From the NCBI GenBank assembly GCA_027603945.1, contig JADIIU010000020.1, positions 1-64,000 on the forward strand: a stretch of DNA of 64,000 nt, in the 5' to 3' direction. Positions 55,368 to 64,000 of the stretch are shown here, piece after piece (within the stretch, counting starts at the first letter, position 1; each line of letters starts with the position of its first letter). A program made the position numbers and the translations under genes. The notes under the pieces are model-generated. The model had not been told where the DNA came from, did no database searches, and worked only from the letters and a program-made list of their open reading frames with translations. The stretch comes from Terramyces sp. JEL0728. Its lineage: Eukaryota > Chytridiomycota > Chytridiomycetes > Rhizophydiales > Terramycetaceae.

Positions 55368-56537
55368 ATGGAATCGCAACCGCTTTTGCCAGCAGTACAC
55401 GTTCAACGAAAGAGATCAAGTCGGTTTTATTACTTGCTCGCAGTGGTTGCAGCGGTGTTGGTTAGCTCATTGGTGCTATCCACCCACATTCAGTACGATG
55501 CCAATCTTCCAACAATTTCCGAGTACAGCAAATCCCTCCCAACCAACCAAGATAGCTACAGTCTGATGGAAATTGATTACAAAGGAAATGGCTTGTATGT
55601 CGAATCCGAAATTTCATTCTCTGACATTTCCGAGACCCAAATTCATTATGACATCCGATCCAATGATCCTAAATGCATGGATCATTTGTTCATCAAGGAA
55701 ACTATCGAAAAAGAAAAGTTTAATTTGTACCTTGAAACCAATTACGAAAACTATAATCCTCCACGGATACAAGTTTATATCGCATTGCACATTCCTAAAT
55801 CCATCCACCTGAAAGACTTTACAGGCAAAGGTGGTTTGAAATGGAATGGGCCGACTTTTTCAATTGAAAAATTCACAGCCAAGTCATCGTCTGGTTCAAT
55901 TAAGATTGATGTAACTGATTTTTAACTATAGCAATTGGAGGCTGGAATTTTAAGTGCCTATGCAAGCTCAGGGTCTATCAAAATCACCAAAGTCGATGTA
56001 GAAACTAGTATTGGGCTGCATTCATCTTCAGGGTCGATCACTGCTCGAGAAATTACAGCAACTGATCTAATTGCCCATGCCAGCTCTGGATCCATCCATG
56101 TTACTTTGTCTGACATAAAAGATTCAATCGATTTGAAGGCTTCATCTGGTTCGGTTGAATTAGAATCGGATTTAACCGATTCCAGCTTAACAAATCAGGT
56201 AAAAATCGTTGCTTCATCTGGAAATGTGCGCGCAACTGTGAAAGAATACAAGCAACTTGAAATCCAGACAGCATCTGGCTCAGTAGAACTAGAAGCTACA
56301 CCGTTAAAACAAGAAACTGATGCAACTTTGAAAACCTCCTCTGGTAGCATCAGGGCTACATTCTTTGGATACGAAGGTACTTTTGATTCGACCACATCAT
56401 CCGGCTCGCTTCGTGTTAATGGTGATGTTGAATACGATATTACCAAATCCCACCATAAGACTGGTCAGGTTGGGACTGGTCCTGGAACTGTCAAGACCTC
56501 CTCACGTTCAGGTTCTACTTCTCTTTACTTCAAATAA
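55368..56537 (+). CDS. Type II membrane protein with SSGS beta-repeats, paralog 1
   Basis: 382 aa from two exons, with a 21-nt intron at 55911-55931. A short cytosolic head MESQPLLP is followed by one membrane anchor (YYLLAVVAAVLVSSLVLSTH), then an ectodomain. Its first part (about 60-180) is globular (YVESEISFSDISETQIHYDI). The rest is a ladder of repeats, each about 17-25 residues, with ASSGSI, SSSGSI, ASSGSV, TSSGSI or similar at the turn. This resembles the right-handed beta-solenoid of DUF4097-type putative adhesins. The tandem gene at 56682 is a clear paralog. Surface attachment is likely but inferred. Confidence 0.75.
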
Positions 56538-56681
56538 GAATTTTTGTATTTGTTTTTGACATTTTTTGGCTTGTTCCTGCTGTTCTTTCAATTGCTTGGC
56601 TTCTATAAGGTTGCAGAAAGACATTGCTTAGCTGCCACTTCAGCTTGGTGAGGCATTTTAACCTTAAAATTTTCTTGCAGA

Positions 56682-58140
56682 ATGGAATCTCAACCGTTAC
56701 TAGTTCATACTCATATAGTTCGGAAAAACAAGAATAAGCTCTACTGCTGCTATGCTCTGATATCAATAGTAATAATCAGCGCAATTTCAGGGTATTTCAC
56801 TTTCCCGAATGGTGCCTTTGAACCACTAGAAAAAGTAGCTTTGTACAACAAAGAATTACCAACCCAACCGGAATCATTCTCTAAATTCGATATTCACTAC
56901 AGAGGAAATGGATTGTCAGTGGAATCCGAGATTTCTTTTGCTGAAATTCAAGAAACAAAGGTTCAGTATGATGTCCTCTCTAATGACCCAAATTGCATGG
57001 AACACTTGGAAATTAAAGAAGGTATTGCCGGTGAAAAGCTGGATATTTCACTTTCTTCCGACTATACTGGCTTCTATCATCCTCAGGTCAAAGTTTACAT
57101 TACAGTCGTTTTGCCCTCTTTCGTCAAGTTGGATGAATTCAGGGGCGAAGGTGGTTTGATATGGAATGGCCAGGGGGAAGGGTCAAACGTAGATGCATTC
57201 ACTTCAAATTCGGATTTCCTTTCCGTAAACGTAAAGGTGTGATATTTACTAACCGAGAATCTTTTTGCAGGCGATTTGAAAATTACTGCGAATTCCGGCT
57301 CAATTACAATTTCTGATGTTACAGCCAAGTCTAAAGTTGCTTTGAAATCTTCTTTTGGTTCAATCTTGATTGAGCGGGTTACTGCTGAAGAATTGTCTGC
57401 AATTGCAAGTTCCGGAAGCATCAAATGGAATAACCTCAGCATTACGGGGAAGACTAACCTTGAATCGTCCTACGGTTCTATTAAAGGAAGGGTATTATTT
57501 TGATAACCCAGACAATCAAATCCAGTGACTTTACTACAAAGACAAGCTCTGGATCAATCGAAATTTCCGATGCCCAAGTTGGAGGAGATATTTTTGCCTC
57601 AACTACTTTTGGCTCAATTGGGTTGAATGTAAATCTTATTAAAAGTAGGATCTTAAATGCGGTACATTGGTCGCGAGTGCGTCTTCCGGAGGTGTTCGTT
57701 CTACTCTGATCCAATCAAAACATGCGGTCGACATTCAATCTTCATTTGGTACCATAGATGTAGATATTGAGTTTACTGATTCAAAAATCGCCTCAGCTAA
57801 CTTGCAAGCTACATCCGGAACTGTGTCTGGCAGAGTACTAAACTACAAATCTTTGGATGCTACGTCAAACTATGGATCCATCAAGCTAGATGCGACCCCT
57901 AGTAAAAAAGAAAACTCTTCCACAAATTTCAAAGCTGACTCGGGTAGTATCAAATCTACCTTTTATGACTATGAAGGGCAGTTTGATGCTAGTACGTCCT
58001 CTGGGTCAATTTCAATCGACGGAGATGTGGAATATATAGTGGACAAGTCGCAAAAAAAGAGTGGATTGGTAGGAGATGGCACTGATGGCACCTTGGTTGC
58101 CCACTCTACCCATGGCTCTATTAAGTTGTATTTTAAATAA
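56682..58140 (+). CDS. Type II membrane protein with SSGS beta-repeats, paralog 2
   Basis: 465 aa from four exons, introns 57237-57257, 57492-57511 and 57629-57648. Begins MESQPLLVH like its neighbour, then an anchor (YCCYALISIVIISAISGYF) and the same first ectodomain block (LSVESEISFAEIQETKVQYDV). The repeat ladder is longer, with SNSGSI, SFGSI, ASSGSI, SYGSI, SSGSIEI and so on, and ends GSIKLYFK versus GSTSLYFK in paralog 1. Intron 1 of both genes falls at the equivalent position, just before the first repeat, so duplication came after that intron. The two extra introns sit in the added repeats. Confidence 0.75.
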
Positions 58141-58259
58141 AAGAATTTATTCACAAAATTACTTGAATAGCCCAACATAGACCTTGAATTCATAAGACCC
58201 TATCCCTACCTCCTCGATTTCACTGGCAATACTAGTGCCGAATCTAATGTCAGCAGTAA

Positions 58260-59276
58260 TTACAGCTCAAGTAAGACGCAGCTTAGCGCAACTTCGTAGT
58301 CGTATGGAACCATTACATTATTCTGGTTCAATCTAGATTAGCAACACGAACTTGAATGTATTTACGATATCTACTACTTGCTGATCAATTTTGGAATCTA
58401 TTTGAAGTGCCATTGAGCATTTTGTCGACTGGTGTAATATTTTCTGGCAAAAGATTGATTTGCGCTGCTGGTCGTCGATATCATCAGAAACCTTGGGAGT
58501 TTTCTTGTTCAAAATGTATTCTTTAGTGTTGAATGTGATGATTTCGCTCAAAAAGTTTACTATTTTACCAAACTTTGAAAGGATTGGAAGGGCAGTGTTT
58601 CTTTCTGGTTCTAGCCAATTTGCATTTGTCAATACTTTCTTTTCTGCTTTTGCACTGTTGGCGAATGTTACTTTTTTGACTGTATGGCCTTCAATGGCGT
58701 CGTACGGTGCTGGTTCATAATGTAGGGGAATTTCCTCATTTTTTTCAACGATTTTTATATCAGCTAAAGAAATCTCTGCTGTTTGATCCACTGTTGTAGA
58801 AACTTTTTTTTCCTCCACTGCAACATTCTCATTTTCAGATCCTCCGTTTTTCAACTGTTCCAAGTACAGCTCTGGATCAACTCCAATTGGTATAATGTTA
58901 AAGGATTGATTATCAAGCTTTCTGAAATGCAGTGGTTCAGGTGATAATTGTCCTTTTAGAAATTCGCTTGAAATGAAGCAATGCATCCCACAAAAGTTTT
59001 TATGTGTGTCGCTCTTCAACAGTCCAAATTTCCTGTTTATTTTATATCCCTTTAAATTTTTCAGTGACTGGTTGCAAATTGGATATCCACAAATGTTGTT
59101 TGCTGCTCGTTCTTCAACGATTTCAGCTAAATTGTCCTGATTCAAATATCGGCACTATTTTAATGCCAAATTACTGCTTCCTCCAACTCGGAAATGGAAA
59201 ATATTTGTTCGTATAGCTTCTCCTGATAATCCAAAGAGATTTTGAGCAACTCCGAGTGCTTGTTGTCGTTAAGCAT
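58260..59276 (-). CDS. RTR1: RNA polymerase II CTD phosphatase RTR1/RPAP2
   Basis: Atypical zinc-finger phosphatase that removes Ser5 (and Tyr1) phosphate from the Pol II CTD and helps Pol II assembly. 325 aa from three exons, introns 59155-59174 and 58333-58351. N-terminal helices (LLKISLDYQEKLYEQ) lead to DNLAEIVEERAANNICGYPI with the first zinc cysteines, then FCGMHCFISSEFLKGQL with the second pair. This CGYPxC...CxxxC layout defines the family. The C-terminal half is variable. The last exon, MVPYDYEVALSCVLLEL, depends on a 19-nt intron with standard CTAATCTAG end. Confidence 0.88.
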
Positions 59277-59367
59277 TTGAAAAAATTGAAAGGAATGTCA
59301 ACGCTGAAAAAACTGAAAAATCAGACAATGAGATCCGATTTTGTGTGTATTCTCTTTATTCATTTGC

Positions 59368-60519
59368 TTATGCGTGAACAGCTTGGGCAAACCCAACTCG
59401 GTTGCTTGCCTTGTCATAAACTGTGTAGTATGCTCTGGTTAAAATATCGCCGAAAATAGTTGGGGTCAAGAAACCGGCACCTCTAGTAATGCCAGAGATA
59501 CAAGTACCATCGCCGTTATCCAAGACATAGTAAGCTGGCGGAATGGTCATGGTGAATGATGGGAATGAGAATTCAAGCGGAGTACCAGTTTTTGCAATAC
59601 CGCAATCAATGTAATAGATTCCAGCAGTAGAGTTGTAGGATTTTGCACCAATTCCAGAATTGATGTCATCAGCTTGTGCGTTGTTCATGATGATAAGAGT
59701 GGTACCAGTGTCAGAGATGGCATTATTTCTGAGGAACGATCCAACATTTCCGGATTTTGAGCCTGCCTTGTAGGTCATTTTGCTAGCGTCGAATTGCCAG
59801 TAAGTCTCGGAATTTAATGGGACATAGTTTATCTGTCCAGTGTACTTGGATGTATCCACTCCACCAATAGTGATTTCACCATTGTCTCCGTCAGCAGCAG
59901 CAGACAAGTAGAAGGAAAACTGGTTTTGAGCACCAGTGTAGCCTAGAGCATCAAACCAGTTCGCTGGTGAACCTACGGTTTTTGAGATTTGTGAGATTGA
60001 GTTGAATCCTAATCCAAGGAGACCATCTGCAACACCATCAAATCCTTTTTCTTGGGTAGATACACCGAATGGCAGGTTTTGAGCAACTGCTCCAGCGACA
60101 CCAACGCTACCAGTGTAAATGTTGCCAGATACAGAGCCAGACCCATAAGTAGTGGAAAAGGTTTTCCCAGTGCTTTTCAAAGTAGAGTCGGTGATGTCAA
60201 CCTTTGGTCCATCACAAGAACCATCAGTAGCAGTGCAGGTACTACCGCGGAACCACACGTCACTGGAACCAGTATCCAAGTCAACAGTCAATACTTGACC
60301 ATTACCGACAGTAACACTTGCTTTGTAAAATTCGTTAGACACATTTTCTAGCGGTTCAGAATTTGTGGTAGTAGAAAATCTGGCTACTGAAGCCTTTGAA
60401 GCAGCAAATAACTTTTCAATTCCGGCTCTAGATTGTTTAGATACCTTCAAAGTCACAGGCTTGTGAACTGGGGTAGCGGATACAGTGGCAATTGCTAGTA
60501 CGAGGGAAGAAACAAGCAT
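59368..60519 (-). CDS. Secreted pepsin-like aspartic protease 2
   Basis: 383 aa, intronless, family A1. Signal peptide MLVSSLVLAIATVSATP, propeptide with VHKPVTLKVSK (similar to copy 1's VHKPISAKI), catalytic motifs DTGSSDVWF and DTGTTLII. Landmarks shared with copy 3 include CTATDGSCDGPKVDITDSTL, KTFSTTYGSGS and GDNGEITIGGVDTSKYTG. It is closer to copy 3 than to copy 1. No GPI signal. TATA box 32-39 bp before the ATG. Substrate unknown; extracellular digestion likely. Confidence 0.93.
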   Translation of the reverse strand: MLVSSLVLAIATVSATPVHKPVTLKVSKQSRAGIEKLFAASKASVARFSTTTNSEPLENVSNEFYKASVTVGNGQVLTVDLDTGSSDVWFRGSTCTATDGSCDGPKVDITDSTLKSTGKTFSTTYGSGSVSGNIYTGSVGVAGAVAQNLPFGVSTQEKGFDGVADGLLGLGFNSISQISKTVGSPANWFDALGYTGAQNQFSFYLSAAADGDNGEITIGGVDTSKYTGQINYVPLNSETYWQFDASKMTYKAGSKSGNVGSFLRNNAISDTGTTLIIMNNAQADDINSGIGAKSYNSTAGIYYIDCGIAKTGTPLEFSFPSFTMTIPPAYYVLDNGDGTCISGITRGAGFLTPTIFGDILTRAYYTVYDKASNRVGFAQAVHA

Positions 60520-61160
60520 TTCTAATTAGGAAACGCTTGGAATTGGACGCTATTTATACATTGATTTCCACCGTTGTCGCCAATAAACCATGCGTGGGGA
60601 AACTCGAGATCCATATTCGAAAACGCAATCAGTACCAAATCGGGAAGTGGTTCATCGAAAATCCGTACCTTGCTGGATGGAAACGATATCTGATCCTTCG
60701 ATTGGGGTGGTTATGCTAGTTGCAGGACGACGGACGGTCCTTTTGAATAATCTCAGCTTGGTTTGAACCATATTTTCACTTTTGGAGATTTACCGCGTGC
60801 TTGTCCCGACAGATCGGGTCTGATAAAGAACCTTTCCACACTCGAGTGATTCCAAACATTCAAAGCTAGCGTGATATCTCGGAAGTGAAATATGTACATC
60901 TCCCCAGTCATTACTAATTCGGTCTCTGTCTGGTTGTCCTGAATTCATGATGATAATCAGTGCCCTCACCAAGCATGCGCTGTGAACGTACGCTTTGATG
61001 TCCCATTTATCGGAATTCAAGGTGCATGTTGGAGATTTGGCACACTGAAGGATGGGCACCTACAACTTGGCCAGGTGGATTAAAATATTCATTAATGCTC
61101 AGCATAAGCCGCATGGTTGTTCATTTATCCAGATTGAGTAATGCAAACTTATCTATGTGT
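60520..61160. promoter_or_regulatory. Intergenic region between pepsin-like genes 2 and 3
   Basis: 641 bp; holds the TATA box of gene 2 and the 3' flank of gene 3. A minus-strand ORF at 60790-61059 has no gene-like features. No RNA gene or repeat is seen. Confidence 0.4.
60551..60558 (-). promoter_or_regulatory. TATA box of pepsin-like gene 2
   Basis: TATAAATA on the minus strand, 32-39 bp before the ATG at 60519, matching the box of copy 1. Confidence 0.55.
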
Positions 61161-62344
61161 TTATTGCGGATGGACTGCTTTGGCAAACCCAACTTGGTTA
61201 TTGGCTTTGTCGTAGATAGTGTAGTAAGCCCTAGAAAGGATATCACCAAAGATATTTGGGGTCAAGAATCCTGCACCTTGGGTAACTCCGGAAATACAAG
61301 TACCATCGCCATTGTCTAAAACATAGTACTTTGATGGAATGGAAAGAGTGAATGATGGGAATTTAAAGTCGAGGGAAGGGCCAGTTTTTGCGATTCCACA
61401 GTCGATATAATATGCACCGAGGGTGGAGTTGTATGGTTTTGCACCAATACCAGTGTTGATGGCATTTGCTTGGCTGGTTCCCAAGATAATCAAAGTTGTA
61501 CCACTAGGTTAGGAAACTATTACGTATCAGAGATTGCGTTATTTGCGAGGAATCCGCCCAAGCTTCCAGATTTTGATCCGGCAGAATAAGTGACCTTGCT
61601 GATATCGAATTGCCAGTATGTTTGAGAGTTGACGGCAACAGTGTTGATTGCTCCAGTGTACTTGGAGGTATCAACTCCGCCAAAAGTAACCTCGCCGTTA
61701 TCTCCATTAGCTGCGTCGCTCAAGTAGAACGCAAACTTGTTGTTGGCACCTGTGAATCCAAGCGCATCAAACCAGTTGGCAGAAGTTCCAACTTGCTGGG
61801 AGATGGTAGAGATGCCATTATATCCTAGACCCAATAAACCGTCAGCTACTCCCTCTAATCCCTTTTCAGCTGTTGATACACCGAATGGAAGGTTGGAAGC
61901 GAGAGCTGGTCCAACAGCAATTGGCCCAGTGTAGATATCGCCACTGCAAGAGCCAGATCCATACTGGATAGAGTAAGTTTTTCCGGTTGATTTCAAAGTG
62001 CTGTCAGCAGTGTTGACTTTTGGGCCATTGCAAGATCCATCTGAAGCAGTACACTTGGCACCTCGAACCCAAACATCACTGGAACCAGTATCCAAATCTA
62101 CAGTCAAGATTTGGCCATTTCCTACAGTGGCATTTGCTCTGTAGACGAAATTGTATTCGTTTTCTAATGGGGCAGATCCACCGGATGATGCAAATCTTTG
62201 AATTGCACTATTTGCAGAAGCTGCGTGAAGTTCTTGTTTTGGAACGTTAGAGAGGTGGAACGGAGCACCCTTGTGGATTGGAACAGTAAATGGAACCGCG
62301 GAAGCAGTGACGGATACAGCGAAAACAGATGCAGCAAACAACAT
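61161..62344 (-). CDS. Secreted pepsin-like aspartic protease 3
   Basis: 387 aa from two exons, with a 20-nt intron at 61504-61523. Signal peptide MLFAASVFAVSVTASAVP, propeptide with SNVPKQELHAAS, catalytic DTGSSDVWV and DTGTTLII. The intron lies inside the second DTG motif (between the D-T codons and G), a functionally critical site, and is absent from copies 1 and 2. Shared blocks with copy 2: CTASDGSCNGPKVNTADSTL and GDNGEVTFGGVDTSKYTG. TATA box just upstream. The intron was either gained here or lost in the others. Confidence 0.93.
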
Positions 62345-62368
62345 TATTGGAGTCGCCAAATCCTTTTC

Positions 62369-62376
62369 AATTTATA
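62369..62376 (-). promoter_or_regulatory. TATA box of pepsin-like gene 3
   Basis: TATAAATT on the minus strand, about 25-32 bp before the ATG at 62344. Confidence 0.5.
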
Positions 62377-62657
62377 AAAATCCTTATCAGTGCATCAGTA
62401 ACAGACTCGCATGCTCATGTCCGGTGCCCAATCACGGTATAACCACTAGAAATCTTTTAGTACGAGATTGAACTTGGATGAAGGCTCCTACTTTCATATC
62501 AAACATGGTGGATAATTGAGCCGGTTTACTTCTCCCAACTATACTATAGGTGTTTGGCTGAATCAATATTGTTCATTGGTGTACCAGACTGCCGTGACGG
62601 TCATTTAATCGCGCACGCAAGAAACAGCAAAAATGAACTACAAATTATTGAATTTAT

Positions 62658-63263
62658 TCAAACCAACAAGGTCAAGAATATTAAAGAGTACGACACGAAT
62701 GTGCGTCCAGCATCGCTAGTAACAGTTGGAGAAACAGCGCTGGTTGTTCCCGCGGTAGAAGTGCTATTCGAGGACGGATTAGCAGCTAAAACGCCAGTGC
62801 AATAACTTAAAGAGGTACCTACAGCTGAAGAACAAAGTTTGACTAAATCTGCACAATCTGTCATTGGCATTTGGGAGCAAATGGAAGAAAAAGTACCCAT
62901 CAAATCACAGGAAGAGGATGTTGCATCTGGACAGCTCTTGCACGCAGTCATAGAGGGCATTTCCTTGCACAAAGAGGTAACATCCGACTGCACCTGTTTG
63001 GTAGACGGAACAGCAGAAACAGCAGTTGTGATTACTGTTGGGATCGACTGACATGCAGCTCCCTTTGGGAAATCATTGGTGCACATTGCATACAAGAATG
63101 CAGGAAATAGCTTTGTGCAAATTTGACCACTGGATTGAGTGCTTGAACAGGCTTGGGTGTAGATTTGACAATACACCGAAGACGGGTTTGTGGTACATAG
63201 TGAGCTGACAGTTGAATTGCTGGTTGACTGAGCTGCTGCAATTGAAATTAGCAATGAAATCAT
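62658..63263 (-). CDS. Secreted Cys/Met-rich protein, probable GPI anchor
   Basis: 201 aa, one exon. Signal peptide MISLLISIAAAQS, then a Cys-rich region with about 16 cysteines arranged in repeating modules. Two modules carry a Met-Cys pattern: CKEMPSMTACKSC and CSQMPMTDCADLVKLC. Before the C-terminus there is a Ser/Thr/Pro stretch and then a hydrophobic tail (TFVSYSLIFLTLLV) fitting GPI attachment. The MPxM...C pattern resembles copper-binding ectodomains of some fungal Ctr-linked proteins, so extracellular copper binding is possible but unproven. A plus-strand ORF across it is antisense and rejected. Confidence 0.7.
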   Translation of the reverse strand: MISLLISIAAAQSTSNSTVSSLCTTNPSSVYCQIYTQACSSTQSSGQICTKLFPAFLYAMCTNDFPKGAACQSIPTVITTAVSAVPSTKQVQSDVTSLCKEMPSMTACKSCPDATSSSCDLMGTFSSICSQMPMTDCADLVKLCSSAVGTSLSYCTGVLAANPSSNSTSTAGTTSAVSPTVTSDAGRTFVSYSLIFLTLLV

Positions 63264-63344
63264 TTCGCAAAAAAGGCGCAGACAAAATGTTTTAAATCGT
63301 TTTCACGTGACTTTGAAACAAGAAAACAAACTCTGAAAGGTAAT

Positions 63345-64000
63345 CTATATATTTTGTACAGGGCAGTGTGCAAGATCCAGCAACTTCAGATTCTTGATTC
63401 CGGTGATGTCAATCAAGTTCAAACACAATCTTAAACTAACAAATTCCAGCTTCATATCAAATAAATCCACACGGTGCAATGACATGCAGTTCATTGCTTC
63501 TATTTTTCTAATGTGTAATCCCCTAATAAAATCAAAATTTGTGATTTGAGTGTGGGAAATAGACAGGCTGAGGAGCTTTGTATTTGAAATACTTGTGAAA
63601 TCATTGACGGAAGTACAGCTGTCCATTTCCAAGTATTCCAAATTACACGGTAGCTGTAATTGCGCCAATCCTCCACAGTCATTAATTTTTAAAATCGACA
63701 GTTTTTCCAACCAAAGGAGATCTAATTCTGTTACAGCAGTGCCAGATAAATCCAGATTTGTTAAATTGCTTGAATTAGGAACACTAGCTATATTTGAAAG
63801 TGAATAGTTCCCACAACAGTCTAGTATCCGCAATTCCGTAGCGGATTTTAAATCCAAAGCTCTCAATCCAATACATTTACGTAAATTCAAATGGTTTATG
63901 CTGGATGTGCATTTGAATGAATATAGGTTTTCGCACCTTTCCATTTCCAGTATTTTCAACCCTTTTGGCAGCGATTTCACACCTCTAATAAACGATCCAG
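63345..64000 (-). CDS. Leucine-rich repeat protein, truncated at the window edge
   Basis: Minus-strand frame open from the window end to a stop at 63345; the N-terminus lies beyond 64000. At least nine LRRs of about 19-22 residues are visible, with cysteine at the end of many repeats (LKILEMERCENL, LNLRKCIGLRALDLKSA, LDLSGTAVTELDL, LSISHTQITNFDF, LLDLAHCP). The repeat type is like the cysteine-containing or SDS22-like LRRs of intracellular proteins. No membrane segment or signal peptide is visible in this part. Partner and function unknown. Confidence 0.75.
   Translation of the reverse strand, partial: GSFIRGVKSLPKGLKILEMERCENLYSFKCTSSINHLNLRKCIGLRALDLKSATELRILDCCGNYSLSNIASVPNSSNLTNLDLSGTAVTELDLLWLEKLSILKINDCGGLAQLQLPCNLEYLEMDSCTSVNDFTSISNTKLLSLSISHTQITNFDFIRGLHIRKIEAMNCMSLHRVDLFDMKLEFVSLRLCLNLIDITGIKNLKLLDLAHCPVQNI

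Noticed and set aside
54816..55406. 196-codon minus-strand ORF
   Set aside because: Antisense shadow of pepsin-like gene 1; low-complexity Ser/Arg composition follows from the codon use of the protease.
62554..62805. 83-codon plus-strand ORF starting with TTG
   Set aside because: Mostly antisense to the Cys-rich secreted protein, with no ATG start and no recognisable domain.
1..64000. Alternative genetic code or programmed frameshifting to explain the many interrupted frames
   Set aside because: Every interruption in conserved genes is explained by removing 19-24 nt with splice-like ends, and TAA, TAG and TGA all serve as true stops.
1..64000. Metazoan (dicyemid) origin, suggested by very short introns plus cilia genes
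   Set aside because: The CyaB1-like cyclase, saccharopepsin-like secreted proteases, mucin/GPI wall-type proteins and SAPS/Fra2 set fit a fungus-related flagellate better. Not formally excluded without a phylogeny of SPT6 and importin-11.

Overview
The window is nuclear DNA from a gene-dense, AT-rich eukaryote. The gene set points to a zoosporic, fungus-related organism (aphelid, chytrid or a similar early holomycotan branch). DRC2, a nexin-dynein regulatory complex subunit, implies a motile flagellum. NDUFS4 implies an active respiratory complex I, which argues against Rozella- or microsporidia-like lineages reported to lack it. PEX2 implies peroxisomes. Secreted pepsin-like proteases, Ser/Thr-rich surface proteins, SAPS, COQ7, PET100, MPP10, SPT6, importin-11 and RTR1 complete a fungal-like set. 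I cannot name the species.

The dominant feature is intron size. I resolved about 100 spliceosomal introns by hand. All are 19-24 nt, mostly 19-22, begin with GTA or GT and end in a fused branch-site/acceptor block such as CTAATTTAG, TTAACATAG or TTGACATAG. Removing them restores conserved protein families in frame, and the spliced lengths of the multi-exon genes are exact multiples of three. One intron is GC-AG, and two lack a 3' AG although their length is kept. Genes are tightly packed: convergent genes can be 0-24 bp apart, and many stop codons lie inside the AATAAA polyadenylation hexamer.

Layout. 1-4.1 kb: alanine-glyoxylate aminotransferase, an unknown protein, TSG101/VPS23 and a GPI-like Ser/Gln/Asn-rich surface protein. 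4.1-10.8 kb: a GAF-GAF-PAS adenylyl cyclase, divergent from a coiled-coil protein; both carry RPxSA motifs. 10.8-16.1 kb: a small membrane protein, an unknown helical protein, farnesyl diphosphate synthase and an EDR1-like transglutaminase-fold protein. 16.1-21.3 kb: an accessory block with three type I membrane mucin-like genes. 21.5-29.6 kb: a WD40/coiled-coil protein, an ABCA half-transporter and a secreted metallopeptidase. 29.6-37.5 kb: SAPS, a 2OG-Fe(II) oxygenase, MPP10, a 2-TM protein and a 7-TM protein. 37.6-42.7 kb: two head-to-head GGCT-like genes, BolA, COQ7, PET100 and deoxyhypusine hydroxylase. 42.9-53.7 kb: SPT6, PEX2, importin-11, NDUFS4 and DRC2. 54-64 kb: three pepsin-like proteases, two paralogous beta-repeat surface proteins, RTR1/RPAP2, a Cys/Met-rich secreted protein and a truncated LRR gene.

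Two gene classes alternate. Housekeeping genes are intron-rich (11 introns in SAPS, 9 in the cyclase, 8 each in SPT6 and ABCA). Secreted and surface genes are intron-poor, form paralogous clusters, and several have clear TATA boxes about 25-40 bp before the ATG.
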